Positions 44,429 to 53,102 of a DNA stretch of 64,000 nt are shown here, in pieces. This DNA comes from Nitrospirota bacterium (GTDB lineage Bacteria > Nitrospirota > Thermodesulfovibrionia > Thermodesulfovibrionales > UBA6898). Both the position numbers and the translations under genes were made by a program. The DNA is taken from positions 62,001 to 126,000 of the forward strand of contig JACRHC010000033.1 in NCBI GenBank assembly GCA_016217675.1, in the 5' to 3' direction. Position 1 is the first letter of the stretch, and every line of letters starts with the position of its first letter. The notes below the pieces were generated by a model. That model had not been told where the DNA came from, made no database searches, and was given only the letters and a program-made list of their open reading frames with translations.

Positions 44429-45132
44429 TGATAAAGCTTAAGCTTCCGGGACAGGGTAATGAGCTCTCCAAAGGCCTTGAGGATCACCCTCAGCTTTGCT
44501 CCTGTCTGCTTTCCTTTAAGCCGTGGGTAATGGGTTACCGGAACTTCCTTGAGCGTAAATTTTAACTTTAGAGCTTTGGCGAGGATATCAGCGTTGACCA
44601 TGGCCCCCACTGCCTCTATATTGATTCTATCAAAGACTTCTCTCCTGAAGATTTTGAAGGCACAGTCGATGTCCCTTATTTTGAGCCCAAGCACGAACCT
44701 CATCAGCATATTCCAGCCAAAGGCATTCAGCCGCCGATAATAAGGGTCTTGCCGCTTTGCCCGGTATCCGATAACGATATCATAGGCATCTATCCAATCC
44801 AGTAACTTGTCAATCTCTCTTATATCAAACTGAAGGTCAGAATCACAGAAAAAAATCAGATCTTTTTTTGCATTTATTATGCCCGATTTAAGTGCTGCTC
44901 CATAACCCCTGTTCATGGGGTGATGAATAGCTTTGAACCGTTCCCCGAGTGTCCTGAAACTATCAATGATCTCTGCGGTCCCGTCCGTACTGCCATCGTC
45001 AACGACTATGATCTCCCAGTCATCGGTAACTTCGGACATAACATCAGCTGTCCGTTTTATTACGGCTTCCAAATTCGCTTCTTCATTATAGGCAGGAAAT
45101 ATTATTGAAAGACCTTCGCGCCGTTTAGACAT
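44425..45132 (-). CDS. GT2 glycosyltransferase, DPM1/polyprenyl-phosphate-like
   Basis: 235 residues from ATG at 45132; the frame is open 41 codons further but that part overlaps the GT9 gene and has no homology-like content, and the true start overlaps the GT9 stop by 8 bases. The GT-A hallmarks are LSIIFPAYNEEANLEAVI, IIVVDDGSTDGTAEII, MNRGYGAALKSGI and the metal site LIFFCDSDLQFD. The later IRDIDCAFKIFRREVFDRI matches DPM1/ArnC-like enzymes that load a sugar onto a polyprenyl phosphate. There are no C-terminal membrane helices. It may supply the donor for the GT39/ArnT-like enzymes nearby. Confidence 0.88.
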   Translation of the reverse strand: MSKRREGLSIIFPAYNEEANLEAVIKRTADVMSEVTDDWEIIVVDDGSTDGTAEIIDSFRTLGERFKAIHHPMNRGYGAALKSGIINAKKDLIFFCDSDLQFDIREIDKLLDWIDAYDIVIGYRAKRQDPYYRRLNAFGWNMLMRFVLGLKIRDIDCAFKIFRREVFDRINIEAVGAMVNADILAKALKLKFTLKEVPVTHYPRLKGKQTGAKLRVILKAFGELITLSRKLKLYQ

Positions 45133-46195
45133 GGTTCCCGTTATTAAGGAGCCTGTCGCACTCTGCGATGACTCGTTCAGGTGTAATTTCGCGCATGCAG
45201 TCTGTTGCACATTCAGTCTTATAACAGCAAAGGCAGTCTTGTGAAGGCTCGACAATGGTACCCAGCCCGTAGAGTTCGAATTCGTTTCTATTGAATATAT
45301 TATTGAAAAGGACTAACTTCTTTTTCAGTCCGATGGCAACATGCATGGCCATCGTCACCCCCGTCACCACAAGAGCGCAGGCGTCAACAAGAGAGACAAA
45401 AGTCTGAAACGGGAAATGTCCCGGGTAAAGACATCCCGCAGCCTCCGCAATCCGCCTGTTCTTCGCATCCTCGTCAGGACCTCCCAGCAGAACCACTTCT
45501 TTGCCGTCATGCTTCAGTCTCCAGGCAAGTTCAATCCAGTATTCTTCAGGCCAGAGGCGTGTCTTCCATCTTCCGCCACAACCTGTGTTGAGACCGATGA
45601 GTATCTTCATCTCTTTCAGGTCTTTGAAAGCAACAACAGTAGGCTTGTCAAGAATATAAGGTTCCCGGTTAAAGTTAAACCCGCAAATTTCGAATATTTC
45701 CTGGGGATAGCTCTTTGTGTTGTCCCTGCTCACATCGTCAAAGAGTCCGGTGAGCCATTTATGCCGGGCACTGTCATCCAGGGGGCTGCACTTGCCCTGG
45801 GAGAGCAGAAACCCCTTTTTACTATCTGCGGTTATCATTTGAACAAGAGCGCAGACCTCGCGGTCCTTGTCAAGATTATATACAATATCAAATGGTGTTG
45901 CCATAAGGGCAAGAATATCCTTAAGTTCAAAGATGTATACCTTGTCAACAGATCCAGGGACAACCTCAGGATAGTGCGTAAGCCATGATATCTCTGCCTG
46001 CGGATAGACTTCCTTCAGCTTGACAAGAAGGGGAGTGGTCCTGATCACATCACCTATGGCACCAAGCTTGATAATCAGTATCCGTTCCTTTACCGGTTCA
46101 AAGGCAGAACAGCCTTCGCAGTGCAGACCTTGATCCTTGTGCGGTCGGCACGGTATGTCCCCTTTGAAAAACCTGCAGTCAGTCCGGACAATCAT
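45125..46195 (-). CDS. GT9 heptosyltransferase-like protein with Cys clusters
   Basis: 356 residues. A cysteine-rich N-terminus (TDCRFFKGDIPCRPHK, then HCEGCSAFEP) precedes the GT9 entry ERILIIKLGAIGDVIRTTPLL and YPQAEISWLTHYPEVVPG. The donor domain has LIGLNTGCGGRWKTRLWPEEYW, VVLLGGPDEDAKN and the family motif DACALVVTGVTMAMHVAIGLKK. The C-terminus has another cysteine set (SQDCLCCYKTECATDCM). GT9 enzymes add heptose to the lipopolysaccharide inner core. The extra cysteines could bind metal or an iron-sulfur cluster; I have seen similar tails in relatives but their role is not established here. Overlaps the phosphatase-superfamily gene upstream by 4 bases. Confidence 0.9.
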   Translation of the reverse strand: MIVRTDCRFFKGDIPCRPHKDQGLHCEGCSAFEPVKERILIIKLGAIGDVIRTTPLLVKLKEVYPQAEISWLTHYPEVVPGSVDKVYIFELKDILALMATPFDIVYNLDKDREVCALVQMITADSKKGFLLSQGKCSPLDDSARHKWLTGLFDDVSRDNTKSYPQEIFEICGFNFNREPYILDKPTVVAFKDLKEMKILIGLNTGCGGRWKTRLWPEEYWIELAWRLKHDGKEVVLLGGPDEDAKNRRIAEAAGCLYPGHFPFQTFVSLVDACALVVTGVTMAMHVAIGLKKKLVLFNNIFNRNEFELYGLGTIVEPSQDCLCCYKTECATDCMREITPERVIAECDRLLNNGNHV

Positions 46196-47526
46196 CGGAT
46201 GCCAGCCAGTGATCTGCCGTCGACCTGTACATCCCTGATAGAGAGGATCTGATAAATAGTAGGTGCGATATCGGTGATATCAATAACGTCCGGAAGAAGA
46301 TCGTGTCTCTTGCCGTCGTGGAGAATGAACACCGCATCGTCCTGAACGTGAGTCCCGGTGAAGACTCCTTTGCCGAATACGCTCTGTTTATTGACTGCGC
46401 CCTTTAGGTCAAAGCCGCGGTGCGCCAGGAGGACAAGGTCCGGAGCCCGTTCAAAACAGGTCCCGGAATAGAGTTCCTCTTTCATAAAAACTTTCTTTAT
46501 TACCGGCTCGCCGTCAAACCTAAGAGATAGAAAAGCGTTCCGAAGTTCCTCACGGACATTCTGATAGTCATCCCTGCTGACGCATCCTCCGGAAAACCTG
46601 TCTTCCGTGTTTATATAAATTCTGGAAGGGTCTAACGCAAAGGCTCTGGAATCAGGATGGACCTCTTCAAGAGATCTGGGCGAAGCGCTGTTAAAGCGCA
46701 GACACCCTTTTTCGGTGAGAAATGAATTGATGTACACTTCCTGCCTGATATCTGAAAACCCATGGTCTGATACGATCATGATAGAAAGATTATCACCATA
46801 TTTCTCCACTGCCCTGCGCTGCATCTCTCCGATAAACAGATCAATTCGTTTATAGAAATCAAGGAATTGCGCATTAAATTCATTACCCTCATGGGCAGCT
46901 GACCACATAAAATGGTGGAGGCGGTCGGTTTCGGTTATCACACCGATAAAAAGGTCCCATTCATAGTCAAGAAAGTGAAAAATCGCCTCTATTCGTTTTT
47001 CAAGGGTAAGACAGATATCATCAAACAGCGCTGCAAGGGAGACCGATGCCTTTGCAGCGTCCACATCCAGCCTGTAGCCCATACTCTTAAGGTAATCATA
47101 TGCGGCTTCCGGATATGTGGCTTTCTTAAGATCAATTGCGACGAATCCTGCCGTCAGGATGCCATTTATTGGCCTCGCAGGATAGGTTGAAGGAAGATTG
47201 ATTACAATGCTTTTCTTGTTATATCTCCCGAGGATCTCCCAGAGCGTCGGGCTTTGAATTGATTCAGAATTGGGAAAATATATTTTACGGCTCTTGTTTT
47301 CAAAATCCATAAAACCGAAGATGCCATGATTACCCGGATTCATGCCGGTCATAAAAGTCGTCCAGGCAGTAGAGGAGACTTCCGGAATAGTTGAATTCAT
47401 CCTTCTCAAATAACCTTCCCTGACTATGCGGGAAAGGTTCGGCATCAGACCTCTTGCGAGGAAAGAGCCCAACAGGTCATACGATACTCCGTCTATTCCG
47501 ATAACAAGAACTTTGTTAGCCTGCAT
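46192..47526 (-). CDS. Alkaline-phosphatase-superfamily protein, copy 4 (short form)
   Basis: 444 residues from ATG at 47526, with GAGG ten bases upstream; a TTG three codons earlier has its GAGG only one base away. The superfamily metal sites are present: KVLVIGIDGVSYD (Asp12), ETDRLHHFMW, SIMIVSDHGFSD and FTGTHVQDDAVF. The nucleophile position is Ser51 (EVSSTAWTTFMTG) instead of the Thr in copies 1-3. It lacks the roughly 80-residue helical insert and the RLKGLGY tail of those copies. It heads the minus-strand operon with the GT9, a GT2 and the glycosidase-like protein. Cytoplasmic by sequence; substrate unknown. Confidence 0.9.
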   Translation of the reverse strand: MQANKVLVIGIDGVSYDLLGSFLARGLMPNLSRIVREGYLRRMNSTIPEVSSTAWTTFMTGMNPGNHGIFGFMDFENKSRKIYFPNSESIQSPTLWEILGRYNKKSIVINLPSTYPARPINGILTAGFVAIDLKKATYPEAAYDYLKSMGYRLDVDAAKASVSLAALFDDICLTLEKRIEAIFHFLDYEWDLFIGVITETDRLHHFMWSAAHEGNEFNAQFLDFYKRIDLFIGEMQRRAVEKYGDNLSIMIVSDHGFSDIRQEVYINSFLTEKGCLRFNSASPRSLEEVHPDSRAFALDPSRIYINTEDRFSGGCVSRDDYQNVREELRNAFLSLRFDGEPVIKKVFMKEELYSGTCFERAPDLVLLAHRGFDLKGAVNKQSVFGKGVFTGTHVQDDAVFILHDGKRHDLLPDVIDITDIAPTIYQILSIRDVQVDGRSLAGIR

Positions 47527-48040
47527 GCAAGACAATCCTCATGTGCAACATATAATTTAATGATTATTTATCCCGGTCATCCTGAACAATTGCAGAAGGG
47601 AACTACCTGTATACCAGTGCTCTCAGGCGGTCCATAATCTTTTCCTTTTCCTGTCCGCAGCCTCCGCGAGCTCAGGTCTACTATCCACTTTGTTCTTCAT
47701 AAAGAAATCCAAAATTAATGTCTTCAATATATCATAACTTATTGAAATATTTCAAAAGACAGCAGGCGCTCCTTCATAGTTCTTCCCATTTCCACATCCT
47801 GCATGTTTGAAAAAATAGTTGCCAGCTGTCGGAACAGCTGATTTCCAGGAATTTTGTGAATTCTCCCGGACACTCAGAATCTCCTGCAAATATTCATAAT
47901 ATTCTTGCCTTTTGGACATGCACCTGAGATAATTTACTTGCCAGGGGGCAGGGGTTCATGCAGAACTTGAATATCCATTAATCATAGAAAACATGCGTTT
48001 GACTTTGTATGAAAAAATCAGGTTTATCAGAAAGGAGTTC
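47527..48040. other. Intergenic gap with one weak frame and a hairpin
   Basis: About 510 bases between divergent genes. A minus-strand frame of 55 codons (ATG 47919, stop 47752; starts MSKRQEYYEYL) is possible but has only a poorly placed AGGTG. CAGCTGT/ACAGCTG (47823-47840) is a perfect 7-bp inverted repeat with a four-base loop inside that frame. The 100 bases before the secreted-protein gene are A/T-rich and probably hold its promoter, which I could not pin down. Confidence 0.5.
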
Positions 48041-48043
48041 ATG

Positions 48044-49222
48044 ATGAAAAGGAGTTCTCTGCTGATTATTCTCAGTCTCTTGTTTTTTGTACTGGCAGTT
48101 CCGGCGTTTGTGTGCGCACTGCCAATCGTCTGTGTTCCGGCCGGGGGTGATATAGCTGAAGTAACCGCTATCCAGGATTCACTTGCGGCTATGGGCTATA
48201 CACTGAGACTTACGGATGAACCTGCATCCTCCGACTGCACGGTCTATGTGTCCCATCCCGGACAGAGTGAGGGTACTGTTTCGATATCCTGGGTACAGGC
48301 TGGAAACGGTGTAGTACAAATAGGTGACTGGGGGCCCAGTCTTATGCCAAATTACTATGCAGGTGTGCCGGAGGGTGCCACCCAGAACATAGAAATCGTA
48401 GATGCTGGCCATCCCATAACATCAGGGCTTCCCGCATCATGGATAAGCCGTGGCTTTTGGGCATACGGACACACCATTGAAGATTACATTGGCTGGGCAA
48501 CCTCGACAGGTGATCCGAATATTGTCCGTGCCGGAGGGTATGACAAGGCGCTTTCTGCAAAAGCTGAGGGCATCGGAAAGCTCGTCTATATCGGCTGGAA
48601 TGTCTACGGCCCGTTGGCAACGGCTGAAGACCTGACGATACTGCAGCAGGCAATAAACTGGGCAGGTGGACCCGGCGTTGCAGTACAGCTCACGGTAAAC
48701 CTCGACCTTCCGGGCGGAGGCACCGTAAAAGGCGGAGGCATAAACTGCCCGTCTGTTATCTGCTCCCAGAGTTATAACGAAGGGACAAAGGTCACACTGA
48801 CTGCAGCAGCCAAAAACAGCTATAAGTTCAGGGGCTGGACAGGTTGTGATACTCCCCTGAGAGGTAAATGCACAATGCTCATGACAGAGGGCAAGGAGGT
48901 AACTGCAAAGTTCACCGGCATCTATTCCATTGCAGGCAGGGTGGTCAACCAGATAGGCCTGCCGATGGCAAACGTGACAGTGACGCTTGAGAGCGCAACA
49001 CCACCGCCACCTCCTGATTTTGCCGGTTCTGAGGCCATTGCGGCTGATATCAGCAGGCTGGTCGTAACCGATGCATACGGCAAATATAAATTCATCCAGC
49101 TGCCGAACGGCAGCTATAAAGTCACTCCGGGAGACATCGGATTTACCTTTACCCCCTTAAACCAGAAGGTGACGATATTTGACGGCCATCGTACCGGCGT
49201 CAACTTCAGGCTGGTTTATTAA
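48044..49222 (+). CDS. Secreted protein with InlB-like repeat and carboxypeptidase-regulatory-like domain
   Basis: 392 residues from ATG 48044 (ATG 48041 is equally near); AAAGGAG lies six bases upstream. A signal peptide (KRSSLLIILSLLFFVLAVP) is followed by a flavodoxin/GATase-like region of about 200 residues (IVCVPAGGDIAEVTAI, QIGDWGPSLMPNYY, GKLVYIGWNVYGPL). Then comes a divergent InlB-type B-repeat (NLDLPGGGTVKGGGINC, GTKVTLTAAAKNSYKFRGWTGC) and a C-terminal carboxypeptidase-regulatory-like domain (IAGRVVNQIGLPMANVTVTLE, DAYGKYKFIQLPNGSYKVTP). It is probably an extracellular surface or matrix protein. It is monocistronic and ends in a long hairpin. Confidence 0.85.
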   Translation: MKRSSLLIILSLLFFVLAVPAFVCALPIVCVPAGGDIAEVTAIQDSLAAMGYTLRLTDEPASSDCTVYVSHPGQSEGTVSISWVQAGNGVVQIGDWGPSLMPNYYAGVPEGATQNIEIVDAGHPITSGLPASWISRGFWAYGHTIEDYIGWATSTGDPNIVRAGGYDKALSAKAEGIGKLVYIGWNVYGPLATAEDLTILQQAINWAGGPGVAVQLTVNLDLPGGGTVKGGGINCPSVICSQSYNEGTKVTLTAAAKNSYKFRGWTGCDTPLRGKCTMLMTEGKEVTAKFTGIYSIAGRVVNQIGLPMANVTVTLESATPPPPPDFAGSEAIAADISRLVVTDAYGKYKFIQLPNGSYKVTPGDIGFTFTPLNQKVTIFDGHRTGVNFRLVY

Positions 49223-49230
49223 GTTAAGGT

Positions 49231-49267
49231 CAGATAGAGGCGGGCTTAAACAGCCAGCCTCTATCTG
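49231..49267 (+). terminator. Terminator-like hairpin after the secreted-protein gene
   Basis: CAGATAGAGGC (49231-49241) pairs with GCCTCTATCTG (49257-49267), and inside it GGCT pairs with AGCC across a G-A mismatch, giving a 15-bp stem with a five-base loop, nine bases after the stop. No U-tract follows, so factor-independent termination is uncertain. Confidence 0.6.
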
Positions 49268-49454
49268 AGGGCATCACCCCTTTATCTCAAAGCAGCCCTC
49301 TTTATTCAGATTAGAAACCCTTCTTTTGTCGTCTGTTAATAAGGGCTTACCTATGGTAGTCTATGAGTGTCTCAATTATCGGGAATTCCTTGAGCCAAAA
49401 TAAACTGACCAATAATATCAATATGAAAATGACCTCTTGCACCAGAAGCTATCC

Positions 49455-50447
49455 ATGAACATTCTTGTTATTACCAGCCGCGATTTAGAAAAGGCCAGCA
49501 CTAAATTTCGTATCGTACAATACCGAGACTATCTCAGCACCAAAGGGATCTATCTCCAGTTCATAAAACAGAAGGATATCGGCCCTGCTATCCTGAAACA
49601 ATTGCAGGATTTCGACATGGTATTTAACCAGAAATGCCTCTTGCGCAGTTCACTTTCCAGGGAAATTCTTGCAGGCGGCCCGAAGACCCTTTTCGATTTT
49701 GATGATGCAATATATACACGCCCGGGACCACCCCGGTCTTTTATTGCAGCATGGCGGGTCAGAAGGAGGCTGCACCTGTGGCTGCGGGAGGCGGATATCG
49801 TAACTACTGCAAACAGGTTTCTTGCTGATTATGCCCGCCAGTACTCGTCCTCGGTTGTTCTGGTGCCCATGGCAATCGATACGGGCATCTGGAAACCAAC
49901 CGCAAAGAAAGAGAGCAGTCAGATTACTATCGGTTGGGCCGGAGCCCCGGTAAATATACCGAACATAGAACGTATAGGACCTGCACTGTGCGTTCTTTTA
50001 AAGAAGTATCCTTCGCTAAGACTGGCGGTCTTTTCGGGCAAAAAACCGTCTTTGCCCTGTCCTTTCGAGTTCCATCAGTTCATGCCTGGCGCAGAGCCTG
50101 CCTTTGTTCAAAATCTGGATATCGGGCTGCTGCCTCTGCCGGATGAAGAATATTCAAAGGGTAAATCACCTATAAAGGCTATTCAATACCTTGCGTGCGG
50201 TGTACCTGTGGTTGGGAATGTACAGGGAGCAACTGCTGAAATCCTCAAACAGAATAACAGCATCCGTGTATCTTCCCAGGATGACTGGATCAATGCCCTT
50301 GAGGTTTTGATCCATGACAGAAACCTGCGCAGATCGTTAGGAGAGGAAGGGAGACAGTTAATACTCGATCAGCACAGTATTTATACTGTGCGGGAGCAAC
50401 TCCTTGAGCTTTTCCTTATGAAAAAGACCGGACAGGCTGCGGGTTGA
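49455..50447 (+). CDS. GT4/GT1-like glycosyltransferase
   Basis: 330 residues from ATG at 49455 (MNILVITSRDLEKASTKFR); the frame opens at a TTG six codons earlier. The GT-B features are the short N-terminal domain with FNQKCLLRSSLSREIL, TLFDFDDAIYTR near residue 90, the donor domain ITIGWAGAPVNIPNIERIGP near 155, and the tail end GLLPLPDEEYSKGKSPIKAIQYLACGVPVVG, which carries the donor-binding E-x7-E-like region. Cytoplasmic. It is the first gene of an eight-gene plus-strand lipopolysaccharide core operon; the acetyltransferase follows after 49 bases. Confidence 0.87.
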   Translation: MNILVITSRDLEKASTKFRIVQYRDYLSTKGIYLQFIKQKDIGPAILKQLQDFDMVFNQKCLLRSSLSREILAGGPKTLFDFDDAIYTRPGPPRSFIAAWRVRRRLHLWLREADIVTTANRFLADYARQYSSSVVLVPMAIDTGIWKPTAKKESSQITIGWAGAPVNIPNIERIGPALCVLLKKYPSLRLAVFSGKKPSLPCPFEFHQFMPGAEPAFVQNLDIGLLPLPDEEYSKGKSPIKAIQYLACGVPVVGNVQGATAEILKQNNSIRVSSQDDWINALEVLIHDRNLRRSLGEEGRQLILDQHSIYTVREQLLELFLMKKTGQAAG

Positions 50448-50496
50448 AACGATATAATAGAAACATGTGTAATAAGGTTCAGACGGTGCTGATATC

Positions 50497-50970
50497 ATGA
50501 TTGAAGCGGTTGCATTCTTTGTTTTAAAGAAGTTCCGCAAATTAGAAACAGCTTACTATCGGAAACGGATGCATATGGGAAAGGAAGTCAGGTTTCGCCA
50601 TCCTTTGATGGTCCAGTTCCCTGAAAATATTCATATCGGCAACCGGGTCTCGATAAATCGCAATTGCACCTTTCTTGCCCATACCGAAATTACGGTTGGT
50701 GATAATACACTGATCGGTCCCAATGTGACTATCATTACTGTTAACCATGATTACCGTTGTGAGGGGCTTGCGGCCCATACTACCCATTCTTTATTGCCGG
50801 TGCATATCGGAGAAAATGTCTGGATAGGTGCAAATTCCGTAATCCTGCCGGGAGTAACTATTGGAACCAATGCTGTTATCGCAGCCGGTAGCGTTGTAAC
50901 AAAGGATATTAGTGAAGGGGTGATCGCAGGAGGCAATCCGGCAAGGTTCATAAAGAACCGGTTCGAATAA
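50497..50970 (+). CDS. Hexapeptide-repeat acyltransferase (WbbJ/maltose acetyltransferase-like)
   Basis: 157 residues built from left-handed beta-helix hexapeptides: IHIGNRVSINRNC, ITVGDNTLIGPNVTI, VHIGENVWIGANSVILPGVTIGTNAVIAAGSVVTKDI, ending IAGGNPARFIKNRF. The TVNHDYRCEG loop holds the catalytic His of the galactoside/maltose acetyltransferase subgroup. It probably O-acetylates a sugar of the core or O-antigen using acetyl-CoA. The first 25 residues (IEAVAFFVLKKFRKLETAYYRKRM) are an amphipathic helix that may touch the membrane. Confidence 0.9.
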   Translation: MIEAVAFFVLKKFRKLETAYYRKRMHMGKEVRFRHPLMVQFPENIHIGNRVSINRNCTFLAHTEITVGDNTLIGPNVTIITVNHDYRCEGLAAHTTHSLLPVHIGENVWIGANSVILPGVTIGTNAVIAAGSVVTKDISEGVIAGGNPARFIKNRFE

Positions 50971-51112
50971 TTATTCTTCGGAAAAGTGACCTGCCGATGG
51001 AATGTGCCTCGCAAAGCCTGCCTTCTGACCTGAATGCAATTTACTAACCGGACAATGCTGACTTAATATATAATATATAATGTTTTTTTTAGCAAGACCA
51101 GTTTGTCTAAAG

Positions 51113-51928
51113 ATGACTAACGGCTGGCGATTATTCCATGAAAAATCAACGTACAATGACAACTATGTTCCCCCTGTCCAAGACTTTATTTCTTCAGGAG
51201 GGCCTCCCGGGAATTGGGTGAGGCTGACAAGTTCCGGGAATTCAGCAGTCTGGAAATTTTCAGTCGATGATGACTGTTTTGTTTTCAAGGAGTTCCTGAA
51301 ACGGGGGAGATTTGAATCATGTAAGGCACTCGTTACCGGTTCAAGGGCTCATAAGGCCTGGCAGCGTGGGAATGAACTCCGGGCAAGGGGATTTAATACA
51401 CCTGATATACTGATGTACGGAGCGCAATCTTTATTTTTTGCCCCTCATCGAAGTTTTATACTGATGAAATGCCTTACGCATTCAATCGGATTACACACAC
51501 TATTGCAAAACCATTTCAGTGTACCGTTAGCGCATGAAAAGGTAACACTAAAGCGTTCTTTTTTAGAAAGTGCAGGGAGATTCATCGGGAAAATGCATGC
51601 CAGGGGGATCTTTCACGGTGACCTTCGTCTTGACAATATTCTTGTGCAGGGGTGGGAAACGGGAGAACGGACTTTTTCCCTGATCGATAATGAAAGAAAT
51701 AGATATTTCAGGGAGAAGCATATCAGCATGGCCTGCCGCCTGAAAAACCTGGTACAGGTAAATATGGTTGTATTGCCACAAATAACCTTTGCCGACCGGC
51801 TCAGATTTTTCAGGGCGTACTTGTCTGAGAACCCTGAACTTTATCCTGGGGTAAAAGACCTCCTCAGAAGGGTGCACCTGAAGACAAAAAAACGGTTATC
51901 TAAAAAAATCCCGGGCATTTGGGAATAA
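51113..51928 (+). CDS. Lipopolysaccharide kinase-like protein (KdkA/InaA type)
   Basis: 271 residues from ATG 51113; the frame opens at 51080, but two overlapping TATAAT hexamers end there, so the later start is preferred. It is a small eukaryotic-like kinase: GNSAVWKFSVDDDCFVFKEFL holds the ATP-site Lys, MKCLTHSIGL the hinge, HARGIFHGDLRLDNILV the catalytic HxD-x4-N motif and FSLIDNERNR the DFG-like Asp. Such enzymes phosphorylate Kdo or core heptose. It is the first of three kinase-like genes in this operon. Confidence 0.85.
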   Translation: MTNGWRLFHEKSTYNDNYVPPVQDFISSGGPPGNWVRLTSSGNSAVWKFSVDDDCFVFKEFLKRGRFESCKALVTGSRAHKAWQRGNELRARGFNTPDILMYGAQSLFFAPHRSFILMKCLTHSIGLHTLLQNHFSVPLAHEKVTLKRSFLESAGRFIGKMHARGIFHGDLRLDNILVQGWETGERTFSLIDNERNRYFREKHISMACRLKNLVQVNMVVLPQITFADRLRFFRAYLSENPELYPGVKDLLRRVHLKTKKRLSKKIPGIWE

Positions 51929-51931
51929 CTC

Positions 51932-53053
51932 ATGGAAAAGCATAAGATCTTTCATATAATAAAAAATTATAAGGGCAATAATCCCCTGCTTAACTCGATG
52001 ATTTTAGGTCTTGACGACCGGTTTGATGCAAGGGCATGCTATCTTTTCGGAAGTCCTGACGGGAAAAATCTCCTTGATAGCCATGGAAAAGCAATATACC
52101 TTGATATGAATGCTAAGGAATCAAGGCTGGCTATTATCCAACATCTTGTCAGGTTATTGAAAAGTGAGCAGCCTCAGATACTTCATTGTCACAAACATAA
52201 AACCACGGCATTGGGCACTGTAGCTGCAATCTTTTCCCGCACACCCTATGTTGTTTCACATGTCCATGGGATGAACCGGACCCGAACCTTGCTGACGCGT
52301 CTCATAAACTGGCTGCTTTTAAGGCACACATCACTCATTGTCGGTGTTTCTGAAAGAGTCAGAACGGATATACTGAGCACCAATTGGGGTCTCGCCCGGG
52401 AAAAGGTCGTAACACTCTGGAACGGTATCGACATCGCTCCGGCCAATGCTCTCTCTCTTAACAGGAAGCTGGCGCGAAAAAAGATGGACGTTTCGGAGAG
52501 TGAGTTTGTATTTGGCAGTGTCGGAAGACTTGCCAGGACAAAAGGACATGAGTATCTGCTTGCGTCTTTTTCGAAAATCAGGGAGAACTGTCCTGATGCA
52601 CGCGTAGTGATAATCGGAGATGGGCCTTTGAGGAGGGATCTGGAAGATCAGGCGAGGGAGCTGGGGATTAGTCAAAATGTGCTGTTTACCGGGTTTCGGA
52701 GCGATGTCCTTGAACTCCTTCCCGGTTTTGATATATTCGTGCTTCCTTCTATTGCGGAAGGACTTTCATTGGCTCTGCTTGAGGCCATGGCCTCAAAATT
52801 GCCGGTTATTGCATCTGATGTCGGGGGTATCCCGGAAGTTTTTGGCAATGAGGAGATCGGAAGGCTGATACCCTCAGGAGATATTGCGGCACTTGGGAGT
52901 GCATTGCTGGAAATCTACTCGCTGGACAAGAAGGATAAAATGCTGCTGGGAGAGAATGCACGAAAAAGAATAGAGGACGAATTCAACATAGATTTTATGT
53001 GCAGGAAACTCGTCGGCATTTACGAATCTCTTCTTATGTCCGGTAAGGGATAG
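51932..53053 (+). CDS. GT4 glycosyltransferase
   Basis: 373 residues, ATG three bases after the previous stop. GT-B domain order: IFHIIKNYKGNNPLLNSMILGL, then LHCHKHKTTALGTVAAIFSRTPYVVSHVHG, VGVSERVRTDIL near 135 and VTLWNGIDIAP near 165. The donor domain has FGSVGRLARTKGHEYLLAS, VVIIGDGPLRRDLED, VLFTGFRSDVLELL and FVLPSIAEGLSLALLEAMASKLPVIAS with the EX7E pair. A typical O-antigen or core sugar transferase working in the cytoplasm. The next gene, a polymerase/ligase-like protein, follows about 50 bases later. Confidence 0.92.
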   Translation: MEKHKIFHIIKNYKGNNPLLNSMILGLDDRFDARACYLFGSPDGKNLLDSHGKAIYLDMNAKESRLAIIQHLVRLLKSEQPQILHCHKHKTTALGTVAAIFSRTPYVVSHVHGMNRTRTLLTRLINWLLLRHTSLIVGVSERVRTDILSTNWGLAREKVVTLWNGIDIAPANALSLNRKLARKKMDVSESEFVFGSVGRLARTKGHEYLLASFSKIRENCPDARVVIIGDGPLRRDLEDQARELGISQNVLFTGFRSDVLELLPGFDIFVLPSIAEGLSLALLEAMASKLPVIASDVGGIPEVFGNEEIGRLIPSGDIAALGSALLEIYSLDKKDKMLLGENARKRIEDEFNIDFMCRKLVGIYESLLMSGKG

Positions 53054-53102
53054 CCTTCTGAACACAGTCTATAAAACAAAAATCGTTTCCTCCAGTCAAA
53101 GG

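Noticed and set aside
47752-47919. 55-codon minus-strand frame starting MSKRQEYYEYL
   Set aside because: The only purine-rich site is one base from the ATG, and the frame contains a palindrome; not enough to call a gene.
51065-51085. Two TATAAT hexamers ahead of the first LPS-kinase-like gene as a promoter
   Set aside because: No -35 element was found at a proper distance; used only as weak support for choosing the later start codon.
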